Shown: positions 53,751 through 62,497 of the stretch, one piece after another | Layout: each line of letters opens with the position of its first letter | How positions within the stretch are numbered: position 1 is the first letter of the stretch | Assembly: GCF_009741735.1 (NCBI RefSeq) | Contig: NZ_WHOH01000003.1 | Span: forward strand, 930,001 to 994,000 | Source of the DNA: Lentibacillus sp. JNUCC-1 | GTDB lineage: Bacteria; Bacillota; Bacilli; Bacillales; Amphibacillaceae | DNA length: 64,000 bases | Direction of reading: 5' to 3' | Position numbers and translations under genes: made by a program | The notes under the pieces: generated by a model | The model's database searches: none | The model's input: the letters and a program-made list of their open reading frames with translations, nothing else | What the model was told of the DNA's origin: nothing

Positions 53751-53783
53751 AAAGAACATCTCATGAAGAGGTGTTCTTTTTTA
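53751..53783 (+). terminator. Terminator after the GEY-motif gene
   Basis: AAAGAACATC and the GGTGTTCTTT arm pair around TCATGAAGA, followed by TTT. It overlaps the apparent 5' part of the next open frame, which argues for a later start there. Confidence 0.85.
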
Positions 53784-53797
53784 TGGGAGTGATTTTC

Positions 53798-54100
53798 GTG
53801 ATTGATCAGCTATCAATAAAGAATAAATTAAAAGGTCTGTGTGAAAGATGTGATTCAATAGGTGCTATAAAATTCCAAACTAAGCACCACACCGGAAACA
53901 TAGTCGAGACTTATTTCACATGTGACAATTGTGGTGATCACGTAACCTGTTTCGTCACTGACCCAGTTGTCCGTAAAAAGCAAAAAGAGATAAAGAAACT
54001 TATAGGACCTAAATATATTTTAGATAGGATCAGACTTAACAACGACATAGAACGACGGATGAAGGTATTGAAGCAGAGGTTTGCCAATGGCAGTGTATAG
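53798..54100 (+). CDS. Small zinc-finger-like phage protein
   Basis: 100 residues from GTG 53798 after GGGAGTG. Two Cys pairs, CERCDS and CDNCGD, suggest a zinc ribbon (about 13-47); a basic helical C-terminus follows. It overlaps the HNH gene and may act in packaging or DNA binding. Confidence 0.72.
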   Translation: MIDQLSIKNKLKGLCERCDSIGAIKFQTKHHTGNIVETYFTCDNCGDHVTCFVTDPVVRKKQKEIKKLIGPKYILDRIRLNNDIERRMKVLKQRFANGSV

Positions 54101-54434
54101 ACCTAAAAGGCCATGCAGTGCTCCGGGGTGCAGTGTGCTGACAGATAAGACATACTGTGACGATCATGATAAGCAGCGCATGAAAGATGATGATTACGGT
54201 AGAGACACAGCCCACCAAAGAGGATATGACCACCGCTGGCAGAAATACCGCGTTATGTTTTTAAGGCGGAACCCTCTGTGTGTTCATTGTACTGACAGTG
54301 GTATGACTGTACCCGCCACGGAGGTAGACCACATCGTCCCCCATCGTGGTGACAGGGATTTATTTTGGGATCCAAACAATCATCAAGGTTTGTGTAAGTC
54401 TTGTCATAGCAAGAAGACACGAAAAGGTTTGTGA
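54087..54434 (+). CDS. HNH endonuclease, packaging-associated
   Basis: 115 residues. HNH core: CVHCTDSG, EVDHIVPHRGD, WDPNNHQGLCKSCHSKKT, with four zinc cysteines. HNH proteins next to the terminase of cos-type HK97-like phages are needed for cohesive-end cleavage. ATG 54087 is used; TTG 54081 lies in frame. The upstream CSAPGCSVLTDKTYCDDH segment may bind another zinc. Confidence 0.92.
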   Translation: MAVYRPKRPCSAPGCSVLTDKTYCDDHDKQRMKDDDYGRDTAHQRGYDHRWQKYRVMFLRRNPLCVHCTDSGMTVPATEVDHIVPHRGDRDLFWDPNNHQGLCKSCHSKKTRKGL

Positions 54435-54652
54435 TTGTTGAAAGACAATAAAACAAACTCAAATGAAAATCAACATAAAAACAAACATTTTATGACGAAA
54501 TCACATTTAAAGTTAGCATTTTCGGTAAAAAATCAACAATCGCCAAGGGGGAGGGGGGGCAAAATCCCTACGAGCCGATCGTTAAAGACCGTAGCGCCCC
54601 CTTCACGCGAATTTTTTTCCGTTTTCAAAACTATTTTCAGGGAGGTGTAATC
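54435..54652 (+). other. Candidate cos region
   Basis: Non-coding stretch between the HNH gene and terS. It has a G-rich run (GGGGGAGGGGGGGC at about 54547-54560), CTACGAGCCGATCGTTAAAG, and a C-rich partner (GCGCCCCCTTCACGCG near 54595), like the cohesive-end sites of Gram-positive cos phages. A frame across it (54435-54650) is low-complexity and lacks a ribosome site. Confidence 0.55.
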
Positions 54653-55183
54653 ATGTCCGGCAGAAAAAAACAGCCACTGGCCGTTATCCAGGGAAAAGGT
54701 AAGTCTAATCACATAACAAAAGAAGAAGCTAAAGAACGGCAAAGGCAAGAAGATAAGCTCAAGGGTTCAACTGATAAAATAGCGCCACCTTCTTATCTTA
54801 CCAAAAAGCAAAAAGAAGAATTTACCGAGCTGGCAACGGAGCTGACAGAGTTAGGTATTTTTTCAAATCTTGATGTGGACTTCTTGGCTAGGTACATTGA
54901 TGCTAAAACAGAATATGTAAAAGTCGCTAGAGAAATGAGAAAGATGAAGGCTACAGAAAAACTGGTTATTGACGAACATGGAACAAAAAGAACATTTGCC
55001 AATAAAGATTATGGCAGCTTGAACCGAATGAGGAACATATTATTCGCTGACTGTAAATCAGCTGCATCCGAACTCGGTCTGTCAATTACATCTCGCCTGA
55101 AGTTAGTTATTCCGGAAAGAGAAGGCGAAGAAGATCAAACCCCTATGGAAAAGTTTATGAAGAAGCGTGGTAGCAATGCATGA
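54653..55183 (+). CDS. terS: Terminase small subunit, P27 family
   Basis: Recognises phage DNA ends and starts packaging with TerL. 176 residues with the P27 family pattern: SGRKKQPLAVIQGKGKSNH at the start, APPSYLTKKQKEEFTELATE and FLARYIDAKTEYVKVAREM. ATG 54653 follows AGGGAGGTG. Overlaps terL by eight bases. Confidence 0.93.
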   Translation: MSGRKKQPLAVIQGKGKSNHITKEEAKERQRQEDKLKGSTDKIAPPSYLTKKQKEEFTELATELTELGIFSNLDVDFLARYIDAKTEYVKVAREMRKMKATEKLVIDEHGTKRTFANKDYGSLNRMRNILFADCKSAASELGLSITSRLKLVIPEREGEEDQTPMEKFMKKRGSNA

Positions 55184-56726
55184 TAAAGAGCGCGCGTTAG
55201 AACCGATTGAATTTATGCAAATGTTAAAAGCGGTTGACGATTTCCATGGTCAGCCGTTTTTATTATTGGATTGGCAGTACGATATTATTTGGGACGTATA
55301 CGGAACCGTAAAAGAAGATGGATATAGACAATATCGGTATTCTTATCTGGAAGTTCCTAAGAAAAATGGTAAGACAACCTTAATCGCGGGGCTTTCTCTT
55401 TACCACCTTGTGTGCGATCCCCCCGGTGGACAGATATATTGTTGTGCAGCAGACAGGCAACAAGCCGAACTTGTTTACAGGGCAGCAGTAGGCATGATAG
55501 ATCAAGACGAAGCACTCGAGGGTGCGTTAAAAGTCTTAGACAGTAAAAAGGAGATTATCAATCGGGCAACTGGAACAACCATGAAAGTGTTGTCTGCTGA
55601 AGCATATACGAAACACGGCATTAACCCGACAGTAGTCATATTTGATGAACTTCACGCACAGCCTAACCGCGAATTGTGGGACGTCATGACGTTTGGTGCA
55701 GGTGCCGCTCGTAAAGAACCTTTATGGTGGGTTATTACCACGGCTGGAGACGATCCAGACAGACACTCAATCGGCTGGGAAGTACACGAACAGGCTATGA
55801 AGATACGTGATGGTGAATTAAAAGATCCGACTTGGTATGTTAAGATATTCGGTGCTCCAGAAGATGCTGATATTTTTGATGAAGAAGTTTGGCATGAAGC
55901 AAATCCATCACTCGGACACACGATTAGCATTGAATCAGTCAGGCAAGAGGCTAACTCGGCTCGAAACTCCGAGAATGCGGAAAAACTATTCAGATGGTTA
56001 AGGCTGAATCAATGGGTGTCTTTAAAAAGTATTGGATGGCAACCCCTCACCTTGTGGGATAGTAGTGTGGGTAAATGGGGGTTATCTGATCTTGTTGGAA
56101 AGAAGTGCTACATCGGATTGGATTTATCGAGCACAACAGATATTACAGCTGCATGTTACTTGTTCCCGCCGCAAAAAGGCATGGACGACTGGCGCGCAAT
56201 ATATGACTCATGGATTCCCGAAGATAACATGAAAGAACGCGTTAATCGTGATCACGTCCCTTATGATCAATGGGTTAATGATGAACACATGTTTGCGACT
56301 CCCGGGAACGTCGTTGACTATGATTTTGTTGAATCGCGGATCATAAACATGAGCAAGCAATACAACATAACCATGCTTGGCACAGACCCTTGGAATAGTC
56401 GCATGCTTACACAAAGGCTAATGCGCGAAGGTGTGGAAGTCATTGAGATACAACAGAATATGAAAAACATGAGCCCATCCATGAAAGCTATTGAACAGCT
56501 TATGAAACGTGGCGACATGACGCATGAAGCAAATCCCGTTGCTCGTTGGTGCTGGGGCAACGTTGTTATAGCGACTGACGGTAACGAAAACATAAAACCA
56601 ATGAAAAACAAATCAAGAGAGCGAATTGACGTGACTGTTGCGCTTATCAACGCAATGGCAACTGCTATTGTGATGGGTGAATCGGTTGATTCGGTGTACA
56701 AGAGTCGCGGAATCAGAGTTTTATAA
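55176..56726 (+). CDS. terL: Terminase large subunit
   Basis: Packaging motor ATPase and nuclease. Walker A-like VPKKNGKTTLIAGLSL near residue 57, Walker B VVIFDELHAQ near 152, and the RNase H-like nuclease Asp residues in YIGLDLSSTTD (about 312), MLGTDPWNSRM (about 400) and near IDVTVALINAM. ATG 55176 lies inside the terS end; GTG 55167 is an in-frame alternative. About 516 residues, normal for the HK97/phi-type family. Confidence 0.95.
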   Translation: MHDKERALEPIEFMQMLKAVDDFHGQPFLLLDWQYDIIWDVYGTVKEDGYRQYRYSYLEVPKKNGKTTLIAGLSLYHLVCDPPGGQIYCCAADRQQAELVYRAAVGMIDQDEALEGALKVLDSKKEIINRATGTTMKVLSAEAYTKHGINPTVVIFDELHAQPNRELWDVMTFGAGAARKEPLWWVITTAGDDPDRHSIGWEVHEQAMKIRDGELKDPTWYVKIFGAPEDADIFDEEVWHEANPSLGHTISIESVRQEANSARNSENAEKLFRWLRLNQWVSLKSIGWQPLTLWDSSVGKWGLSDLVGKKCYIGLDLSSTTDITAACYLFPPQKGMDDWRAIYDSWIPEDNMKERVNRDHVPYDQWVNDEHMFATPGNVVDYDFVESRIINMSKQYNITMLGTDPWNSRMLTQRLMREGVEVIEIQQNMKNMSPSMKAIEQLMKRGDMTHEANPVARWCWGNVVIATDGNENIKPMKNKSRERIDVTVALINAMATAIVMGESVDSVYKSRGIRVL

Positions 56727-56740
56727 GGAGGTGCTGCCGT

Positions 56741-56896
56741 TTGGATTTATCCGATATTTTAATCATACTTGGCCTGATCTTGTTCGGGATCGGGTGCTAT
56801 ATTCTATCACCACCGATTGCATTTATCGCAACCGGAGCGGTGATTTTTATTTTGGGTTTATTCGGCGCACTAAGGCCGAAGGGTGGTGATGATTGA
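56741..56896 (+). CDS. Small two-helix membrane protein between terL and portal (DUF1056-like)
   Basis: 51 residues from TTG 56741 after AAGGAGGTG. Two hydrophobic segments (ILIILGLILFGIGCYIL and FIATGAVIFILGLFGAL) and a PKGGDD tail. A similar small membrane gene (DUF1056) is common at this place in Gram-positive HK97-type phages. Function unknown. Confidence 0.75.
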   Translation: MDLSDILIILGLILFGIGCYILSPPIAFIATGAVIFILGLFGALRPKGGDD

Positions 56897-56898
56897 TA

Positions 56899-58113
56899 AT
56901 GGGAATTTTTAATAAGATGCTTTCAAACAGTACACTAAGTAACCCGCAACAGTGGTTGTCTGACATGTTCAAAGGGAGCGAAACTTCATCCGGGGTATCG
57001 ATCAACGAGGAAACGGCCATGAACATAACATCTGTTTATGCTGCTCAAAAGGTTATATATGAAACTATCGCGTCCTTGCCTTTGTTGATGTATAAGCGCA
57101 AAGAAAAAGGAAAGCAACGAGATCCAGACCACCATTTGTATAATCTGCTTCACGACGAGCCGAACGAAGAAATGACGTCATTTACGTTTTTTGAATTGAT
57201 GCAGCACCACTTGTTGACATGGGGCAACGCCTATGCAGAAAAAGAAGTTGATGGCATGGGTCGCCCGCTCTCTCTATGGCCGTTGAATCCAGCCAAAACG
57301 CAAGTATTAAGGAATCCGCAAACAAAAAGACTGGAATATTTCACGACAACGCCGGACGGAATGACATTCAAGATACCCAAGGATCGAATGTTTCACGTTG
57401 CGGGGTTGGGTAATGGTATTGTTGGGAAATCCCCGATAAGGATGCACAGAGAAGCGATCGGACTCGCTAAGGCCACCGAAGAATTTGGGGCGAGGTTTTT
57501 CGGAGAAGGTGCAACGCCAAGCGGTATAATTGAGTATCCCGGAGCTCTTGATGATGAGGCCTATGAACGTTTTGTGAAAGACACAAGAGACGCTCACAGC
57601 GGATTGTCTAAAGCGCACAAGCTGATGATCCTTGAACAAGGTCTTAAATACCATCAAGTTGGAATACCACCAGAGGATGCTCAGTTTTTAGAGACCAGAA
57701 AGTTCCAGCTGAACGAGATTGCTAGGATTTATCGGGTTCCGCCACACTTAATTGGCGACTTGGAAAAGGCAACATTCTCAAACATAGAGCATCAAAGCAT
57801 CGAGTTTGTCACGCACACCATAAGGCCATGGCTCGTGAGGTGGGAGCAGGCCATTAAAATGCAGTTGTTTTTGCCCAGTGAGAAGAAGACACATTTTGCT
57901 GAATTTCTTATCGACGGCCTATTACGCGGTGACATTAAGTCACGTTATGAAGCATATGCAATTGCGCGTCAAAATGGTTGGTACTCCGCCAATGACATTA
58001 GAGGGTTAGAAAACGACAATCCGTTACCTGAAGGTCAAGGCGGAGACGAGTATTTGGTCAATGGCAACATGATTCCAATTTCAGCAGCACTTAAAGGGGG
58101 TGATAATCAATGA
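56899..58113 (+). CDS. Phage portal protein, HK97 family
   Basis: Dodecameric portal through which DNA enters the head. 404 residues with the family pattern: NITSVYAAQKVIYETIASLP, HHLYNLLHDEPNEEMTSF, IRMHREAIGLAKATEEFGAR and the stem region RIYRVPPHLIGDLEKATFSN. ATG 56899 is chosen over TTG 56893. Overlaps the protease gene by four bases. Confidence 0.95.
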   Translation: MGIFNKMLSNSTLSNPQQWLSDMFKGSETSSGVSINEETAMNITSVYAAQKVIYETIASLPLLMYKRKEKGKQRDPDHHLYNLLHDEPNEEMTSFTFFELMQHHLLTWGNAYAEKEVDGMGRPLSLWPLNPAKTQVLRNPQTKRLEYFTTTPDGMTFKIPKDRMFHVAGLGNGIVGKSPIRMHREAIGLAKATEEFGARFFGEGATPSGIIEYPGALDDEAYERFVKDTRDAHSGLSKAHKLMILEQGLKYHQVGIPPEDAQFLETRKFQLNEIARIYRVPPHLIGDLEKATFSNIEHQSIEFVTHTIRPWLVRWEQAIKMQLFLPSEKKTHFAEFLIDGLLRGDIKSRYEAYAIARQNGWYSANDIRGLENDNPLPEGQGGDEYLVNGNMIPISAALKGGDNQ

Positions 58114-58817
58114 AAAAGATAAGCGTGCGCGGTCCGATCATACCAAATAACGATCAATGGATATATGATTTATTCGGCATCGAGGCTACGAGCCCCAGTA
58201 AAGTGCAATCAGAATTAGAAGGAACCGGAGATGTAGAATTGGAAATTAATTCTGGCGGCGGATCTGTTTTCGACGGTTCCGACATCTATACGATGCTGAG
58301 AGATCACAAAGGGAACGTCACTGGAAAAGTCATGGGTCTTGCCGCATCCGCCGCATCAGTAATCGCAATGGCCGCAGACAATCTCATGATGTCACCCACG
58401 GCTCAGATGATGATGCACAACGCATCATCAATCGCAATTGGGGATTATCGGGACTTTGAGCATGAATCCGAAGTTCTAAAAAACGTTAATCAGACCATTG
58501 CTAATGCATACCGCATGAAAAGTGGCATGAATGATGAACAGCTCTTACAGATGATGGACAAAGAAACATGGCTCACCCCACAACAGGCCAAGGAACATAA
58601 TTTGATTGACGGCATTATGTTTGAGTCTGAACCAATGATGGTTGCTAGCGTTAACCAATCAGGGTTGTTGCCGCCTGAAGTCATCAACAAGATTAGAAAT
58701 GAACAACAAAAAAATATATTTAATCAATCCTCTCATGAACAAGAACATGACGAGGATTTTTATATGCACAATTTGCGAAAGAAAAAACTTGAAATAATAA
58801 ACAAGGAGGTCATTTAA
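58110..58817 (+). CDS. ClpP-like head maturation protease
   Basis: Serine protease that matures the capsid precursor. ClpP fold: ELEINSGGGSVFDGSDIYTM, nucleophile in GLAASAASVIAMAAD (Ser near 75), His in MMMHNASSIAIGD (near 101), and Asp later in LIDGIMF context. 235 residues. Present between portal and capsid as usual. Confidence 0.93.
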   Translation: MKKISVRGPIIPNNDQWIYDLFGIEATSPSKVQSELEGTGDVELEINSGGGSVFDGSDIYTMLRDHKGNVTGKVMGLAASAASVIAMAADNLMMSPTAQMMMHNASSIAIGDYRDFEHESEVLKNVNQTIANAYRMKSGMNDEQLLQMMDKETWLTPQQAKEHNLIDGIMFESEPMMVASVNQSGLLPPEVINKIRNEQQKNIFNQSSHEQEHDEDFYMHNLRKKKLEIINKEVI

Positions 58818-58819
58818 TT

Positions 58820-60043
58820 ATGACAATTGCAGAAATGCGCGAGAGACGCGGTAAATTAGTAAACCAGGCACGTGAGTTGGTCAACCGTGCTGAAGAAGAA
58901 AAACGGGACTTCAATGCAGAGGATCAGCAACAGTACGATCGCATCATGAATGAGGTCGATGAGCTTAAAAACAAAATAGATAGAGAGGAGCAGTTGTCCG
59001 GTCTTGAGAATCAACTGAATGAACCAGTTAACACACCTAACCGCCCGGAACCAAACCAGCAACCGTCAAACGTTGACCCGCGTGCGTCTGATGAGTACAG
59101 AGATGCGTTCTGGAAAGTATTCCGCAATGGCAAGGAAGCATTGCAGCATAACGAATTTAACACACTCATGGATAGCCGAGTGCGTAACTTGGCCGTTGGT
59201 ACAGATGCAAACGGTGGTTATCTAGTACCGGATGAGTTTGAGCGCCAGATTATCCAAGGTCTTGAAGATCAAAATATTATGCGTCAACTGGCAACTGTGA
59301 TCACTACATCAAGTGGATCTCGTGAAATTCCCGTTGAAACAGATTACGGTACAGCTAACTGGATGGGTGAAAACGAAGCATACACAGAAAGCGATGCGAC
59401 GTTTGGCCAGAAAGTTCTTGGTGCTCACAAAGCAGGTACAATCATCAAAGTATCAGAAGAACTTCTCAATGACTCTGCTTTTAGCATTGATAATTATGTA
59501 TCCAATGCTTTTGTTAAACGTTTTGCAAACCTTGAAGAAAAGGCATTTATTGCTGGGACCGGCACAGGTCAGCCTGAAGGAATTGTCGGTGCAGCCGAAA
59601 TCGGACATACTACAGCGGCCGGACAGGTTGATGCATTAATTGCCGATGACTTTATCGACTTGTATCACAGCTTGAAGCGCCCATACCGTCGTAATGCTTC
59701 TTTCTTGGCAAACGATGGCACGGTCAAGGCTATTCGCAAGCTGAAAGATAACGACGGTCAGTATATCTGGCAGCCAGGTCTGCAAGCGGGTGAACCGGAT
59801 CGTATTTTGCAACGTCCTGTTTATGTTGCTGATGACATGCCTTCACTCGGTGCGAATGAAAAACCGATTGCGTTCGGCGACATGTCCTACTACTGGATCG
59901 CTGATCGTCAAGGTCGCGTCATGCAACGTTTAAATGAACTGTATGCAGCAAACGGGCAGGTCGGTTTCCGCATGTTCCAGCGCGTGGATGGGAAACTTAT
60001 CCTGCCTGAAGCTGTTAAAGTGTTGCAGAATGTTGGTGCATAA
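58820..60043 (+). CDS. Major capsid protein, HK97 fold
   Basis: 407 residues. N-terminal coiled-coil scaffold (delta) domain (about 1-75; REEQLSGLENQLNEP) that should be removed by the preceding protease, probably between residues 100 and 130 (NTLMDSRVRNLAVGTDANGG), then the HK97 fold (GGYLVPDEFERQIIQGLEDQ, EKAFIAGTGTGQPEGIVG, ADRQGRVMQRLNELYAANGQ). Confidence 0.96.
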   Translation: MTIAEMRERRGKLVNQARELVNRAEEEKRDFNAEDQQQYDRIMNEVDELKNKIDREEQLSGLENQLNEPVNTPNRPEPNQQPSNVDPRASDEYRDAFWKVFRNGKEALQHNEFNTLMDSRVRNLAVGTDANGGYLVPDEFERQIIQGLEDQNIMRQLATVITTSSGSREIPVETDYGTANWMGENEAYTESDATFGQKVLGAHKAGTIIKVSEELLNDSAFSIDNYVSNAFVKRFANLEEKAFIAGTGTGQPEGIVGAAEIGHTTAAGQVDALIADDFIDLYHSLKRPYRRNASFLANDGTVKAIRKLKDNDGQYIWQPGLQAGEPDRILQRPVYVADDMPSLGANEKPIAFGDMSYYWIADRQGRVMQRLNELYAANGQVGFRMFQRVDGKLILPEAVKVLQNVGA

Positions 60044-60044
60044 A

Positions 60045-60069
60045 CGAGGGGATTTATTCCCCTCTTTCT
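60045..60069 (+). terminator. Hairpin after the capsid gene
   Basis: GAGGGGA and TCCCCTC pair around TTTAT, followed by TTTCTTT. It lies inside the late operon, so it may reduce transcription of downstream genes relative to capsid. Confidence 0.65.
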
Positions 60070-60087
60070 TTATGAAGGAGGGTCTTT

Positions 60088-60246
60088 ATGAAAGTTAAAA
60101 TGCTTGTATCAATGGCATCAGAATCTGAAGTTAATAATGTCGGCGATGTAATTGATGTTAAGAAAAGCATAGCTGTAGCTTGGAAAGAAAAAGGCATAGC
60201 AGAAATTGTAGAAGAAAAGAAGGAAAAGAAAAAAGGTGATAAGTAA
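60088..60246 (+). CDS. Small phage head protein of unknown function
   Basis: 52 residues from ATG 60088 after GAAGGAGGG. MKVKMLVSMASESEVNNVGD then a Lys/Glu-rich tail. A similar small gene is often found between capsid and connector genes. It overlaps the connector start by one base. Confidence 0.72.
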   Translation: MKVKMLVSMASESEVNNVGDVIDVKKSIAVAWKEKGIAEIVEEKKEKKKGDK

Positions 60247-60745
60247 TGAATTTAAAAGTTATCACCGAACCGACGGAAAGCGCAGTAAACATCGAATTAG
60301 TTAAAGAATTTTTGCGCATTGATTATAACGATGAAGATATGCTGATTCAAACGATGATTGATGCTGCAATTGACCATGCGGAAAAGTTTACGAGACGATC
60401 GTTAAACGCAAAAACGTATGAATTAAACGTTAAAGCATCTGATTATATAAGATTGCCTAATCCCCGATTGCCAGCGTGGACCAGGTGAAAATTAATGGTG
60501 AGGAAACGACTGAATATCATCAATCAGCAATTGAACCTCATAAGCTGGTGGTCAGCACGCCTGGTGATTATATAGTCAATTACAAAGCGGGATATGAAAA
60601 GATTCCGAAGTCTATAGAGCAGGCGGTTTTATTGCTCGTGTCACACTTTTACGAGAATAGAGAAACGGTCATTGTAGGTACCTCCGTGGTGAAAATACCA
60701 TTTTCAGTTGAATCACTTCTATATCCGTACAAGGGGTGGTTTTAA
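60246..60745 (+). CDS. Head-tail connector protein, gp6/phiE125 gp8-like (frameshifted)
   Basis: Ring protein joining portal and tail. The N-terminal half shows VNIELVKEFLRIDYNDEDML and AIDHAEKFTRRSLNAKTYEL. The first frame ends at 60488; adding one C to the C4 run at 60462-60465 gives LPNPPIASVDQVKINGEETT and continues to 60745, about 166 residues. The second part includes QAVLLLVSHFYENRETVIVG. Overlaps the next gene's start. Confidence 0.88.
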
Positions 60746-61095
60746 TGCGTCCACTGAGACCGGGTAAATACCGTCATATTGTGTGGGTGCAAAAAAAAGA
60801 AAATACACGTAATCCTGACGGTGAGTGGATAACCGAATGGGTTGATTTTAAAAAGAAATTTGCTGATAAAAACCCTCTTAAAACAGAGGATTACTTTAAA
60901 GCAAAGGCATCAAACGCCATTACAACCACCGTGTGGAAAATGAGGTACGACAGTTCGATTGTTGGTGATATGCGTATTGTTGAGAAGGACAAATCAGGTA
61001 ACGTTAAACAATCTTATGAAATAGTTGGCGGCCCACTTGATAGAGAAGGGTTGAATCGTGAACTCGAAATCATCACAGAGGCGGTGGTGCCCTGA
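60745..61095 (+). CDS. Head-tail adaptor (head closure) protein
   Basis: 116 residues from ATG 60745 (after AAGGGGTGG) of the SPP1 gp16-like adaptor family: RPGKYRHIVWVQKKENTRNP, then GEWITEWVDFKKKFADKNPL. It seals DNA in the filled head. Overlaps both neighbours by one base. Confidence 0.88.
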   Translation: MRPLRPGKYRHIVWVQKKENTRNPDGEWITEWVDFKKKFADKNPLKTEDYFKAKASNAITTTVWKMRYDSSIVGDMRIVEKDKSGNVKQSYEIVGGPLDREGLNRELEIITEAVVP

Positions 61096-61481
61096 TGGGT
61101 ATGGATATGAATGTTGATTTCCGCAACAAGGTTGATCAACTCGGAATGAAAGGCAAGCGCCTGGAAGGTCAAGTGCTGAAACAAGCTGGCGAGGCTTTGG
61201 CTGATGGGATAGCAAGTAACATTAACCGATCTTCCAAAAGCGGATCGGGGTATAAACACCTATCCGATTATATTGTCACAAGCAATGTTAAAACAAACAA
61301 ATTTGGAGAACGCCATATTCAGGTCAGCGCCATCAAGGAATTGGGTTACAGGCTAAAGTTTCTCGAATTGGGTACTTCCAAAATGTCAGCGCAAATGCCA
61401 ATAGAGAAAGGCGTATCGCAAACAAGGGGAGATGTAGCTCGAATCTTATCGGACGGGCAGAGGAGGATTATGAAACTATGA
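61095..61481 (+). CDS. HK97 gp10-like tail completion protein
   Basis: 128 residues matching the gp10 family: KQAGEALADGIASNINRSSK, then YKHLSDYIVTSN, with FLELGTSKMSAQMPIEK near the end. Predicted at the head-tail interface. Confidence 0.88.
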   Translation: MGMDMNVDFRNKVDQLGMKGKRLEGQVLKQAGEALADGIASNINRSSKSGSGYKHLSDYIVTSNVKTNKFGERHIQVSAIKELGYRLKFLELGTSKMSAQMPIEKGVSQTRGDVARILSDGQRRIMKL

Positions 61482-61864
61482 TTAACATGAAATCAATCAT
61501 TCTGTCTGCCCTCGAAAACAACGCATCCCTTGTTAGTGTTATTGATTCATACAATGGATACCCGGCTATTTTTCCTAATAAATCACCCACCAACCAAGAC
61601 TTTGATAATTATGTTACTTACCAACTCATAAATAATGTAAATGTTGATTATGGAGATAACAAGGCGATCAGAGAGTACATTCATTTCCAAGTATCTGGGT
61701 TTGTCAGAAATGCATCAACAACAACGATTGGTCAAGAGATATCGAACTCTATGGAATCAATTGGTTTTTATCGTACCTATATCGGAGAGATTTACGAATC
61801 CGATACAGGTTATACACACGTTTCCACACGATGGAAAACGAAGATCAGAAAGGGGAATAAATAA
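61478..61864 (+). CDS. Tail terminator-like protein
   Basis: 128 residues, DUF3168/tail terminator-like: PAIFPNKSPTNQDFDNYVTY and REYIHFQVSGFVRNASTTTI. Overlaps gp10-like gene by four bases and the major tail gene by one. Confidence 0.78.
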   Translation: MINMKSIILSALENNASLVSVIDSYNGYPAIFPNKSPTNQDFDNYVTYQLINNVNVDYGDNKAIREYIHFQVSGFVRNASTTTIGQEISNSMESIGFYRTYIGEIYESDTGYTHVSTRWKTKIRKGNK

Positions 61865-62424
61865 TGTATCAAACAGGTTTAAAGAATTTTCACTTTGCGC
61901 CGCTTACAAGCGATGACGACACTGGAACGGTATACGACACTCCTTCCAAATTGTCAGAGGCAGTATCAGCATCCGTCGAACCCAACACAGCCACAGGGCG
62001 TCATTTTGGTGATAATGAGGTTGTGGCCACAGCCAGTAAACTTAATTATGTAACAGTTAATATCGACATGACCACGTTAACGGCTGAGGATGAAGCGTTA
62101 TTGCTGGGAAAGACACTTGATGACGATGGCGTTCTTAAAGAAAAGGGCGGAAAACCTCCATACGGCGCCTTTGGATTTGAGGTCACGATGGATGACGGAT
62201 CTAGTGAGTTCTGGTGGTTGTTAAAGGGAAAGTTCCAAGAGCCCACGCGGTCCCAGAACACTGAAACTGATTCGATTGAATTCGGAACGCCTTCAATGTC
62301 TGGCGAATTCATCCGAAGAAAATCGGACAAAGAATGGAAGTTTGTTGGCAATGAATCTAACACAGGGTTCACATCTGGGGGAACTTGGTTTGATAAAGTA
62401 TATGAAAAGCCGGTGGGTCCCTAA
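61864..62424 (+). CDS. Major tail protein
   Basis: Forms the tail tube. 186 residues of the phi13-type major tail family: MYQTGLKNFHFAPLTSDDD, then EDEALLLGKTLDDDGVL and GFEVTMDDGSSEFWWLLKG. Followed by a hairpin and then the tail chaperone. Confidence 0.92.
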   Translation: MYQTGLKNFHFAPLTSDDDTGTVYDTPSKLSEAVSASVEPNTATGRHFGDNEVVATASKLNYVTVNIDMTTLTAEDEALLLGKTLDDDGVLKEKGGKPPYGAFGFEVTMDDGSSEFWWLLKGKFQEPTRSQNTETDSIEFGTPSMSGEFIRRKSDKEWKFVGNESNTGFTSGGTWFDKVYEKPVGP

Positions 62425-62447
62425 TATTATTACGACACACTTTATTT

Positions 62448-62476
62448 AAAAGAGCGGTTCATTCCGCTCTTTTTAC
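62448..62476 (+). terminator. Hairpin after the major tail gene
   Basis: AAAGAGCGG (62449-62457) pairs with CCGCTCTTT (62464-62472) around TTCATT, followed by TT. It may lower read-through from abundant tail tube protein to the chaperone. Confidence 0.75.
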
Positions 62477-62497
62477 ATATCTATTGGAGGTGTAATT

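Noticed and set aside
54435..54650. A 71-codon frame between HNH and terS
   Set aside because: Low complexity, no ribosome site, crosses the G-rich candidate cos region.
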